A DNA stretch of 64,000 nucleotides, taken from NCBI GenBank assembly GCA_030148505.1, contig JASBTI010000014.1, forward strand, positions 124,001-188,000, read 5' to 3'. How positions within the stretch are numbered: position 1 is the first letter of the stretch; the number at the start of each line of letters is the position of its first letter. The DNA is from Rhodanobacter sp. (GTDB lineage: Bacteria > Pseudomonadota > Gammaproteobacteria > Xanthomonadales > Rhodanobacteraceae). Made by a program: the position numbers and the translations under genes. The notes under the pieces are model-generated. The model did not search any database and was not told the origin of the DNA. It saw only the letters and a program-made list of their open reading frames with translations. Below, one piece after another: positions 34,918 through 42,490 of this stretch.

Positions 34918-35556
34918 ATGCTTTACAGCGATACTCCCCTTCCCCGATCAGGATCAGCTGACCCGCTCAAGCCGGTGATGCGGCTGGGTGAGCTCGGCTT
35001 CGAGGTCGCGGCGGCGCTGCTGGGACCGTACGGCCTGCATCTGCACCGGGTGGATGATGGCGAGCCGATACCCGGCAGTTTCTGGGGGGACGCGGAGGCT
35101 GGCATCATCGGTTCCGACGTCTATGCACGCATGGACACGCCTGTTCATTCGCTTCTTCACGAGGCCAGCCACCTGATTGTGCTGCCGCCAGAACAGCGCA
35201 GCATGATACATACCGATGCCACGGATTCGATCGAGGAAGAAGACGCCGCGTGCTATCTGCAGATCGTGCTGGCCGATCAGCTCGCCGGAGTCGGCCAGAC
35301 CCGGCTGATGGACGACATGGATGCCTGGGGCTATACCTTCCGGCTCGGTTCGTGTCGGGCCTGGTTTGAAGGCGATGCGGGCGACGCACGCCGCTGGCTG
35401 ATCGATCGCCAGCTGCTGACCACGGACGGCCAGTGGTTGCCGCCACAGCGGCCGCCAAGCGATGACGTGCCGTCCCATTCGGGCCCCGGCGATATCCGTG
35501 CCGCTCCCACCTCGACAGGATCTTCGTGTCACCACTCGACTTTCAGGCCGGCATGA
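34918..35556 (+). CDS. Uncharacterised protein with an HEXXH zinc-peptidase-like motif
   Basis: 212 residues (the ATG at 34978 is a possible shorter start; no clear Shine-Dalgarno at either). The core contains LLHEASHLIVLP (HEASH at 81-85) and an acidic helix EEEDAACYLQIVLAD about 22 residues later. This is the spacing seen in gluzincin-type metallopeptidases, where a downstream Glu is the third zinc ligand. There is no signal peptide. The C-terminal 35 residues are Pro/Ser-rich and overlap the start of the glycosyltransferase gene by 31 bases. I do not recognise a characterised family, and activity is inferred from the motif only. Confidence 0.7.
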   Translation: MLYSDTPLPRSGSADPLKPVMRLGELGFEVAAALLGPYGLHLHRVDDGEPIPGSFWGDAEAGIIGSDVYARMDTPVHSLLHEASHLIVLPPEQRSMIHTDATDSIEEEDAACYLQIVLADQLAGVGQTRLMDDMDAWGYTFRLGSCRAWFEGDAGDARRWLIDRQLLTTDGQWLPPQRPPSDDVPSHSGPGDIRAAPTSTGSSCHHSTFRPA

Positions 35557-36677
35557 CCCATAGCTTCCGCCGCCGTATAGCACGCCGTCTGATGCGCCTG
35601 CTGTTCGGTACCCCGGCCATGCCCAGTAATCAGCCGTTGCCGTCCGTCGGCGTACATCGCATCTTGATCTGCCATGTCAGCCACGCCCTGGGCAATGCAC
35701 TGCTGCTTACCCCGCTGCTTCAGGAACTGGAAGCCACCTGGCCCGGCGCGGAGATCGACATCATCACGCGCAGTCAGGTCGGTCGGGTCCTGTATGGTCA
35801 CTATGCAGGCGTGAACCGGGTTTTCCAGCTACCGTCACATGGCGTGGGCCACCCACGACAATGGTTGCGTGGACTGCGTGGCATGCGCGCATCGCATTAC
35901 GACTTGGCGATCGATCCCGACCCACAGTCGCAAACCGGGCGCCTGCTGCTGTTGATGGCCAAGGCCTCCTATACGCTCGGCTTCAGCGGCCCAAAGAAAA
36001 GTGGCAGCGTGACTCACGCCATCGCCTTGCCCGAAACGGTTCGCAACAAAGGCCAGCTTCCGGTATTCCTGCTGCGCAACGCCTTGCAGCAAACGCCAGC
36101 CTCACGCGTCTTCCCTGCGCCGGACATCCGCCTCGATACAAACGAACTGCGCCGAGGCAGGCAGACCCTGGATCGTGTGCTGCAAGTTTCCGACGCCATC
36201 CCCGATCGACGACGGACAGTCGGGGTCTTTGCCAATGCGACCGGCCCGAAGCAACGCAATCGGGCGTGGTGGCTGCCGTTGCTCGATCGCCTCCAGTCCA
36301 GGATGCCGGACTGCCAGCTGGTGGAGATCGTGCCGATGTTTGGTCGCTCCCTGCTGGACTCGCGTTACCCGACCTACTACTCCAGCGACCTGCGCAAACT
36401 TGGCGGCGTACTGGCCAGCCTCGATGCCTACTTCAGCCTCGACTGCGGGATCATGCACCTTGCCTGCGCCTCGCGCGTGCCCACGCTGGGCATCTTCACC
36501 ACGCCGCTGGCCGACGAGTGGGGACCGTACGGGCCGGGCAACCACGCGGTGCAGGCCATCGATCTGACGCCGGTGCAGATCGCCGAGCAGATCGCCAACT
36601 TGCTGCAAACGGCGCCTGACCAGGGCCAGCAACACACCTCCACGACGGCTCGGACACCCCGGCAGGACGAGACGTGA
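35526..36677 (+). CDS. Glycosyltransferase family 9 (heptosyltransferase-like)
   Basis: 383 residues from a GTG at 35526 with AGGA 5-6 bases upstream; ATG 35553 is an alternative. GT9 features: RILICHVSHALGNALLLTPLLQELEATWPGAEIDIITR in the N-terminal domain and FANATGPKQRNRAWWLPLLDRL plus LDAYFSLDCGIMHLACASRVPTLGIFTTPLADEWGPYG in the C-terminal domain. The usual SRxP-type nucleotide-sugar site is diverged. Such enzymes act on LPS core; the exact sugar cannot be told. It overlaps the HEXXH gene and converges on the Bcr/CflA pump with a 6-base gap. Confidence 0.85.
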   Translation: MSPLDFQAGMTHSFRRRIARRLMRLLFGTPAMPSNQPLPSVGVHRILICHVSHALGNALLLTPLLQELEATWPGAEIDIITRSQVGRVLYGHYAGVNRVFQLPSHGVGHPRQWLRGLRGMRASHYDLAIDPDPQSQTGRLLLLMAKASYTLGFSGPKKSGSVTHAIALPETVRNKGQLPVFLLRNALQQTPASRVFPAPDIRLDTNELRRGRQTLDRVLQVSDAIPDRRRTVGVFANATGPKQRNRAWWLPLLDRLQSRMPDCQLVEIVPMFGRSLLDSRYPTYYSSDLRKLGGVLASLDAYFSLDCGIMHLACASRVPTLGIFTTPLADEWGPYGPGNHAVQAIDLTPVQIAEQIANLLQTAPDQGQQHTSTTARTPRQDET

Positions 36678-36683
36678 ATGCCG

Positions 36684-37952
36684 TCAATGCGGCTCGGCGA
36701 TCTCCGCCTGAATCACCACCCCGGGGTCCCGATTGGCCAACGATTGCTCCAGCGGCCGCCGGGTGACCGTGCCATACCACCACCAGGACAGCGCACCGAT
36801 GCCGGTCAGGCCCGTCGCACCAAGCGCCAATGACCACATGTGAGCCGACAACAGCGGCGACAGCACACCGGCGACGGCGCTGCAGAGCAGCAAGCTGGCG
36901 AATGCCTGCACCGAGGAAATGCCACCACGCTGCTTCGGAAAACGGTCCAGCAGTAGCAAGGTCAGGGTGGGAAATGCCAGTTGAACACCGACTGCCTGCA
37001 AGATCAGTGGCAGCATCGACCAGGGCAGTCGTGGCACCGGAAGCAGTAGCGCCAGGGTCAGATGCAGGCCACAAGCCAGCAACATCGATGCGTACCCGAC
37101 CGTCACGGTCAACCCGACGCCAGCCCGTCCAGCCATCCGTCCAGACAACCAGGCCCCTACAAGCAGTCCGATCACCACCGGTATGAACAGCCACGGGAAA
37201 CCGTCGGCCGACAGGTGCAACAAGTTACGCACGATGTGAGGTGCCGATGCCATGTAGATGAACAGGCCGGCAAAGTTCACCGAACTTGAAATCAGCAAGG
37301 GCCAGAACACGCGGTCGCGACCAAACGAGGCATAGCTGGCCAGCAAGGTGCGCGGTGCGAACACCGTGCGTCGCGCGTGCGGATGGGTTTCCTCCAGTAG
37401 CAGCCACAAAGCCACTGACAGCAGTACGGTAAATCCGGCCAGCACCCAGAAGATGCCGTGCCAGCCACTGAAGGACAGCAGCCACGCGCCGACCATCGGA
37501 GCTATCACCGGGGCCACGCCAAAAATCATCATCACCCGCGCCATCAGTTGCTGCGCGGCAGCACCCTCCAGGCTGTCGCGGATCAGCGCCCGTCCGACCA
37601 CCAGTCCTGCACCGGCGCAGATCCCTTGCAAGCCCCGACATATCAGTAGCATGGTGAACGATGTCGACATCGCCGCCGCCATCGAGGCCATCGCATACAC
37701 CAGCATGCCGGTGACGATCACCGGTTTGCGACCGATCGCATCGGAGATCGCACCGTGGAACAGGCTCATCACGGCATAGGTGACCAGGTACACGCTGATC
37801 AGCTGCTGCAGCGCCGTATCATCGACGCCGAAGCGCGCGCCGATCAGCGGAAACGAGGGAAACACCGCGTCAATCGAAAACGGGCCGATCATCGACAGAG
37901 CGGCCAGCAGCCACGGCAGGCTGCGCCGAACGGTGCGGTGGCTGGGAGTCAT
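36684..37952 (-). CDS. Bcr/CflA-type MFS drug efflux transporter
   Basis: About 422 residues with twelve membrane helices. The Bcr/CflA subgroup is indicated by SIDAVFPSFPLIGARFGVDDTALQQLISVYLVTYAVMSLFHGAISDAIGRKPVIVTGMLVY and CRGLQGICAGAGLVVGRALIRDSLEG. The family exports drugs such as bicyclomycin and sulfonamides, or small metabolites. The ATG at 37952 begins the conserved sequence; the longer ORF adds a non-homologous 42 residues. It is divergent from the crcB leader. Confidence 0.9.
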   Translation of the reverse strand: MTPSHRTVRRSLPWLLAALSMIGPFSIDAVFPSFPLIGARFGVDDTALQQLISVYLVTYAVMSLFHGAISDAIGRKPVIVTGMLVYAMASMAAAMSTSFTMLLICRGLQGICAGAGLVVGRALIRDSLEGAAAQQLMARVMMIFGVAPVIAPMVGAWLLSFSGWHGIFWVLAGFTVLLSVALWLLLEETHPHARRTVFAPRTLLASYASFGRDRVFWPLLISSSVNFAGLFIYMASAPHIVRNLLHLSADGFPWLFIPVVIGLLVGAWLSGRMAGRAGVGLTVTVGYASMLLACGLHLTLALLLPVPRLPWSMLPLILQAVGVQLAFPTLTLLLLDRFPKQRGGISSVQAFASLLLCSAVAGVLSPLLSAHMWSLALGATGLTGIGALSWWWYGTVTRRPLEQSLANRDPGVVIQAEIAEPH

Positions 37953-38081
37953 CGCAAGAATCAATAGGCAAGGGCGACCCGAGTATAGGTCACCCGACGT
38001 CGCCGGTTGCGAAGAAAGCCCCGGATCGTATTCGATGCCACTTGACCACCCACCGGGCTGATCGACTACGATGGCCACCTA

Positions 38082-38175
38082 GGAGATGGCATGCCTCCGG
38101 TTGCGTGAATCGCTTGCGGTACTCGCGCGACAAACCGCTTCTCGTGCAACCCGCGTTGAAGTTGATGATGCCTGC
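38082..38175 (+). ncRNA. Fluoride riboswitch (crcB motif) with an expanded joining region
   Basis: The 5' element GGAGATGGCATGCCTCC (38082-38098) forms P1 (GGAG/CTCC) with the conserved GATGG loop. The 3' element TTGATGATGCCTGC (38162-38175) matches the conserved UGAUG...CCU strand. Loop GGCAU and downstream AUGCC are perfectly complementary, giving the pseudoknot that defines this aptamer. The conserved AAACCGCU segment is at 38132-38139, with GCTTC/GAAGT as the next stem. Between P1 and that segment lies an extra stretch of about 30 bases closed by CGGTT/AACCG. Downstream GCAGG (38195-38199) can pair either with CCTGC in the aptamer or with CCTGC at 38204-38208, a plausible expression platform. 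It lies directly upstream of crcB. Confidence 0.75.
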
Positions 38176-38252
38176 ACCCCCGGCTCCCGGCGGCGCAGGT
38201 GTGCCTGCCACCGTGGTAGCCGGACATTCTGCAACGCTCAGGAGACGCGCTC

Positions 38253-38639
38253 GTGGGATTTACCGGATTTATTGCCATCGGCCTCGGCGGCGCCATCGGC
38301 TGCTGGCTGCGCTGGGGATTGGGCGTCTTGTTCAACCCGATCTTCCCCACCCTGCCCTTGGGCACGCTGGCCGCCAACCTTACCGGTGGCTTGCTGATGG
38401 GCTTTGCCTTGGGCTTGTTTCGGCACTTCCAGGCGGTATCGCCGGAGCTGCAGCTGTTTGTGATGACGGGTTTTCTCGGTGGCCTGACCACGTTCTCGAC
38501 CTTCTCGGCCGAAGCCAGCACGCTGCTGCTGCGCCAGCAATACCTGTGGTTCAGCGGGCACGTCCTGGTGCATGTTACCGGCTCGCTGGCAATGACCGTG
38601 CTCGGCCTGACCGTTACCCGCAGCCTGCTGCGCCATTGA
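38253..38639 (+). CDS. crcB: Fluoride ion channel/exporter CrcB (Fluc)
   Basis: 128 residues and four membrane helices with the Fluc signatures GGAIGCWLRWGLGVLF, LPLGTLAANLTGG (pore Asn) and GFLGGLTTFSTFSAEA (the phenylalanine/threonine track around central Na+). Fluc works as a dual-topology dimer that exports fluoride. The GTG start at 38253 has CAGGAGA 8 bases upstream. A fluoride riboswitch precedes it and DUF190 follows, both typical of crcB loci. Confidence 0.95.
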   Translation: MGFTGFIAIGLGGAIGCWLRWGLGVLFNPIFPTLPLGTLAANLTGGLLMGFALGLFRHFQAVSPELQLFVMTGFLGGLTTFSTFSAEASTLLLRQQYLWFSGHVLVHVTGSLAMTVLGLTVTRSLLRH

Positions 38640-38652
38640 TCCGGAGAACCTC

Positions 38653-38991
38653 ATGAAACAGGAAACCCCTACCGCGGGCGTGCATTTGTATTTCTACTGC
38701 CACGCACGTGCCCGGCATGCGGGCGTGCTGGTCTCCGAATGGCTGCTTGAGCTGGCCAAGCGGCATGCGCTGGGCGGCGGCTCGGTATTCCGCGCGATTG
38801 CGGGATTCGGTCGCCATGGCGTGCTGCATGAGGAGCAGTTCTTCGAGCTCGCCGACGACCTTCCGGTCAAGGTGGAGTTCCTGCTGCGCGAAGATCAGGC
38901 CGAGGCCCTGCTGCAACTGGTGCGCGACGACGGTGTCGACATTGTGTATGCACGCTCCCCGGCAAGCTTTGCGGTGCTGGGCAAACCGTGA
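38653..38991 (+). CDS. DUF190 family protein
   Basis: 112 residues with the DUF190 (GlnB-like fold) pattern: VLVSEWLLELAKRHALGGGSVFRAIAGFGRHGVLHEEQFFELADDLPVKVEFLLREDQAEALLQLV. DUF190 proteins are frequent partners of crcB and are thought to assist fluoride resistance, though their mechanism is unproved. The ATG has CCGGAG nearby and lies 13 bases after crcB, so both should respond to the riboswitch. Confidence 0.9.
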   Translation: MKQETPTAGVHLYFYCHARARHAGVLVSEWLLELAKRHALGGGSVFRAIAGFGRHGVLHEEQFFELADDLPVKVEFLLREDQAEALLQLVRDDGVDIVYARSPASFAVLGKP

Positions 38992-39048
38992 CCCCCGATC
39001 ACTACCGCTCGGTCCGGGAGACGCTCATTTAACCGACGAGGACACGCG

Positions 39049-40164
39049 ATGAGTCAGACCCTCAAGGAACGTGCCGGCGAACTGCTGCAGCATGCTGGCA
39101 TCCACATCAACGGTTACGCGCCGATCGACTTGCGCGTGCATGATGAAAGGCTTTATCCGCGTGTCTTCGCCCACGGCTCGCTCGGCTTGGGCGAAGCCTA
39201 TATGGACGGCTGGTGGGACGCCGATGACCTGGCAGGATTGTGCACCCGCCTGCTGACCGCCGGGCTCGATCAGGAGCTGAAAACCCTCGACACCTTGCTC
39301 GCCCACCTGAAGGCCCGTTTCGTCAACTTGCAGCGTGGTGAGCACGCCTTCAAGGTGGCGAAAGTACATTACGATCTGGGTAACGACCTGTTCCGCGCCA
39401 TGCTTGGCAAACGACTGGTCTATTCGTGCGGCTACTGGGCCACCGCCGATAACCTCGATGACGCCCAGGCGGCCAAGCTCGACCTGGTCTGCCGCAAGCT
39501 GCAACTGAAACCCGGTCAACGGATACTCGACATCGGCTGTGGCTGGGGCGAGGCACTGAAATACGCGGCGGAACACTATGGCGTCGAAGGCGTCGGCGTG
39601 ACCGTCTCGCGGGAACAGGCCGACTACGCCCGCGAACTATGCGCCGGGCTGCCGATCGAGATCCGGCTGCAGGACTACCGCGAACTCGACGAACGCTTCG
39701 ACGCGGTGTATTCGATCGGTATGTTTGAGCACGTCGGCGGCAAGAACTACCGTACCTATTTCGAAACCGTGCGACGCTGCCTCAAAGAGGAGGGACTGTC
39801 GGTCCTGCATTCCATTGGCAGCAACAGCGCCCCGGCGCAGCCCGATCCGTGGATCGAAAAATACATCTTTCCAAACTCGATGATCCCCGCCGCCAGCCAG
39901 GTGACAGCGGCACTGGAGGATCTGTTCGTAATCGAGGACTGGCACAACTTCGGCGCCGACTACGATCGCACGCTGATCGCCTGGCAGGCCAATATCGACG
40001 CGGCCTGGGCAAGCCTTCCGGCAAGCTACAACGAACGCTTCAAGCGCATGTGGCGTTACTACCTCGCGGTCTCCGCCGGCGTGTTCCGCAGCCGCCGCGA
40101 CCAGCTATGGCAGCTGGTGCTGAGTCCGCACGGTGTCGTCGGCGGCTATCGCGCACCGCGTTGA
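39049..40164 (+). CDS. cfa: Cyclopropane-fatty-acyl-phospholipid synthase
   Basis: 371 residues. The N-terminal Cfa domain (YPRVFAHGSLGLGEAYMDGWWDADDLAGLCTRLL) is followed by the SAM methyltransferase core (KVAKVHYDLGNDLFRAMLGKRLVYSCGYW ... RILDIGCGWGEALKYAAEHYGVEGVGVTVSREQ ... YSIGMFEHVGGKNY). It adds a methylene group across unsaturated acyl chains of membrane phospholipids, usually in stationary phase or acid stress. The C-terminal 19 bases overlap the convergent phosphoesterase gene. Confidence 0.95.
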   Translation: MSQTLKERAGELLQHAGIHINGYAPIDLRVHDERLYPRVFAHGSLGLGEAYMDGWWDADDLAGLCTRLLTAGLDQELKTLDTLLAHLKARFVNLQRGEHAFKVAKVHYDLGNDLFRAMLGKRLVYSCGYWATADNLDDAQAAKLDLVCRKLQLKPGQRILDIGCGWGEALKYAAEHYGVEGVGVTVSREQADYARELCAGLPIEIRLQDYRELDERFDAVYSIGMFEHVGGKNYRTYFETVRRCLKEEGLSVLHSIGSNSAPAQPDPWIEKYIFPNSMIPAASQVTAALEDLFVIEDWHNFGADYDRTLIAWQANIDAAWASLPASYNERFKRMWRYYLAVSAGVFRSRRDQLWQLVLSPHGVVGGYRAPR

Positions 40165-41321
40165 GTGTGCTTGTACGACAGGTCGAAAACATCGTCGCCG
40201 AACGGCCGCAAATGTGGGGCAGCCGCGTAGCCAAGGTGAGACAGGCCGAAAAAATCCTCGACCGTGCGCAACAGGCTGTAGTGGTTGTAGGCACGGGTTG
40301 AAACTGTACCCGGCTTGATGAAGGGCGACAGCAGTACCGCGCCCGTACGGCCACCGCCTGGTCCGATGTGTCCTGGCAACGGGCCGCCAGCCAGGCCGTG
40401 TTCACCACAGCACGCCTCGCCATCGGTGCCCTCGTCGAAGGTGATGACCAGCAAGCCGTCCCGGCGAAATGCCGGCGATGCCATGATTCGTGGTACCCAC
40501 TTGCGCAGGAACGCATCGGCAGAAACCAGTCCGCCAGGCTCGCCATTCGCACACGGTGCATCGTGGCCATCGTGGCAGAGATTCGGCGTGATGTAGACAA
40601 AGTTAGGCGTGCTGTCGAGGTGCTTCAAATCCTCTGCGAGGTGATCGAAATTGACCACGTGCTGCCCACAACGCGCCGGGTCGTCGATGATCGAGTGAAA
40701 GTACACGAAGGGATTGTGCTTGTCGGCGTACTGATCGCCGGGGCTGGCATGCTCGGTGATGTCGGTCTTGCCGATCGCCACATGGCCGCACCGGGTGGAC
40801 TCGCGCGTCGGATCGCGCCCCATGTCCTCCATGTAACCCTTCCAGCTCAGCCCGACAGCCTCGAGCTGGTCGGCGACGGTCTTCACGTCCGCCGGATAGA
40901 TGCAGCCTTGACCCAGCGCCTGGCCATGCGCATCGAGCCCCGGCGCGGTACGCTTGAATTCGCTGTAGATCGAGCAGTCCTGCTGCGTGGCCGGATTCGG
41001 CGCCTGGCCGCTGATCATCGCGATGTAGTTGTCCAGGCTGTAGTGACCGATGCCGTAATAATGCGGCAGCAAGGCTCCCTGCCTGCGTAGCTCGTGCGCC
41101 AGATAAGGCGCCAACGAATGCTTGCCGAAGGTCACCTGATAGGGCTCGTTTTCCAGCACGATCACGAATACGTGGCGTACCGGTGCCGCACCGACCATGA
41201 GCGGGGATGACGCGGCATGGGCAGCGGCGACGCCGAGCCAAAGCATCGACAACAGCAGCACACAGCGTCGTGCGGCACACCAGCCTGTAGGGCTGACACC
41301 TTTTTGCGGACGTGTTTTCAT
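40146..41321 (-). CDS. Secreted phosphoesterase (PF04185, acid phosphatase/phospholipase C type)
   Basis: 391 residues from the ATG at 41321 (AAGG 9 bases upstream; GTG 41330 is an alternative). A signal peptide ends near AAHAASS. The alkaline-phosphatase-superfamily phosphoesterase pattern is clear: HVFVIVLENEPYQVTFG (metal Glu-Asn), YIAMISGQAPN, VYITPNLCHDGHDAP, LLVITFDEGTDG and GGRTGAVLLSPFIKPG with a late YNHYSLLRTVEDFFGL. This group includes phosphatases such as Francisella AcpA and phospholipases C. Substrate is not predictable. Confidence 0.85.
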   Translation of the reverse strand: MKTRPQKGVSPTGWCAARRCVLLLSMLWLGVAAAHAASSPLMVGAAPVRHVFVIVLENEPYQVTFGKHSLAPYLAHELRRQGALLPHYYGIGHYSLDNYIAMISGQAPNPATQQDCSIYSEFKRTAPGLDAHGQALGQGCIYPADVKTVADQLEAVGLSWKGYMEDMGRDPTRESTRCGHVAIGKTDITEHASPGDQYADKHNPFVYFHSIIDDPARCGQHVVNFDHLAEDLKHLDSTPNFVYITPNLCHDGHDAPCANGEPGGLVSADAFLRKWVPRIMASPAFRRDGLLVITFDEGTDGEACCGEHGLAGGPLPGHIGPGGGRTGAVLLSPFIKPGTVSTRAYNHYSLLRTVEDFFGLSHLGYAAAPHLRPFGDDVFDLSYKHTQRGAR

Positions 41322-41468
41322 GCAGGACACCTTGCGGAGGAAAAGCTGGCGCGGGATGCACGGCAGCTAGCCGAACGATTGAAACAAGTGCAGATGACAG
41401 GAACAAGACCGCAGGAGCACCGCGTGACGTCCCGTCACTTTGCTGAGCCCCTCACCGGAGCAACGCCG

Positions 41469-42344
41469 ATGAAATACCGATATCGTCTCATCCTCGCGCT
41501 GGCCCTCGTCGGGCTGTGGGGCGCCCCGGTCGCGGCCAAGCCTGCGCTGTGGATGGTCCGCCAGGCACACAGCGCGGTCTATCTGTTCGGAACCGTGCAC
41601 CTGCTGCCCAACGATACCGGTTGGCGCTATCCAGCGCTGGATCGGGCGCTCGTCGCCAGCGATTCGCTGGTGATCGAGCTGACCGACGACAATCCAGCGC
41701 AGATGCAGGCGCTGGTATTGCAGTACGGCCTGGACCCGGCCCATCCCCTGTCGGATCAGCTCACCCGCAACGAACAGGCCAGCCTGGCGCGCGCGGCGAA
41801 AATCGCCGGCATCCCCGGCGGCGCAGCGACGTTGCAGGTGATGCGGCCATGGCTGGCGGCACTGACCCTGGCGGTGACGCCGCTGCTGAAAGCCGGGCTC
41901 GACCCGGCCCACGGCGTCGACAAGCAATTGAAGAAACAGATGACTGCGGACGGCAAGCCGGTAGTCGGGCTGGAGACAGCCCGGCAGCAGATCCGCCTGC
42001 TCGCTGGCATGCCGCCAGCCATGCAACTGCGCTTCCTGCGCTTGACCCTGCATGACATCGGCAAAGATGGCAGTGAGCTCAAGGTCTTGATCCGCGCCTG
42101 GAAGACGGGCGATATCGCCACCATCGCCCGCATCGACGACGAGCAGCTGCGCCAGCGCTCGCCGAAGCTGTATCAGCGGCTGCTGGTCGAGCGCAACCGA
42201 GTCTGGGCGGGCAAGATTGCGACGATGCTGAAAAAACCCGGCACGGTCTTCGTCGCCGTGGGTGCCGCACACCTGGCGGGCCCGGACAGCGTGCAGGTCC
42301 AATTGCAAAAACTTGGCCTCGTGGCCGTACGCGAGCCACCGTAG
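41469..42344 (+). CDS. TraB/GumN family secreted protein
   Basis: 291 residues with a signal peptide (LILALALVGLWGAPVAAK). The TraB/GumN core is visible: LWMVRQAHSAVYLFGTVHLLPNDTGWRYPALDRALVASDSLVIELTD, GLETARQQIRLL, LLVERNRVWAGKIATMLKKPGTVFVAVGAAHLAGPDSVQVQLQKLGL, containing the GTxH and GAAHL motifs proposed to form a metal site. In other species members act as metalloproteases or in polysaccharide loci. The ATG has GGAG 8 bases upstream. Its TAG stop lies inside a REP palindrome. Confidence 0.87.
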   Translation: MKYRYRLILALALVGLWGAPVAAKPALWMVRQAHSAVYLFGTVHLLPNDTGWRYPALDRALVASDSLVIELTDDNPAQMQALVLQYGLDPAHPLSDQLTRNEQASLARAAKIAGIPGGAATLQVMRPWLAALTLAVTPLLKAGLDPAHGVDKQLKKQMTADGKPVVGLETARQQIRLLAGMPPAMQLRFLRLTLHDIGKDGSELKVLIRAWKTGDIATIARIDDEQLRQRSPKLYQRLLVERNRVWAGKIATMLKKPGTVFVAVGAAHLAGPDSVQVQLQKLGLVAVREPP

Positions 42345-42418
42345 GAGCGCACCCGGTGCGCGAATGCTCTTTACATCAACCCTGACAAAAAGCAATCGCG
42401 CACAAGGTGCGCTCCTAC
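42341..42418. repeat. Inverted pair of REP palindromes (BIME-like)
   Basis: GTAGGAGCGCACCCGGTGCGCGA (42341-42363) and its inverted copy TCGCGCACAAGGTGCGCTCCTAC (42396-42418) flank a 32-base spacer. Each half begins with the GTAGGAGCG head of Pseudomonas/xanthomonad REPs followed by its own GCGCACC/GGTGCGC palindrome, the structure mobilised by RAYT transposases. The two halves differ at only two positions in the loop. The copy spans the TraB stop codon. Confidence 0.85.
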
Positions 42419-42490
42419 ACGTCATGACCGCTTTCTGGCACCATCGACCGGCTATCCGCGCGCCGCGCGCCACTCTGCCGATGTAACCGC

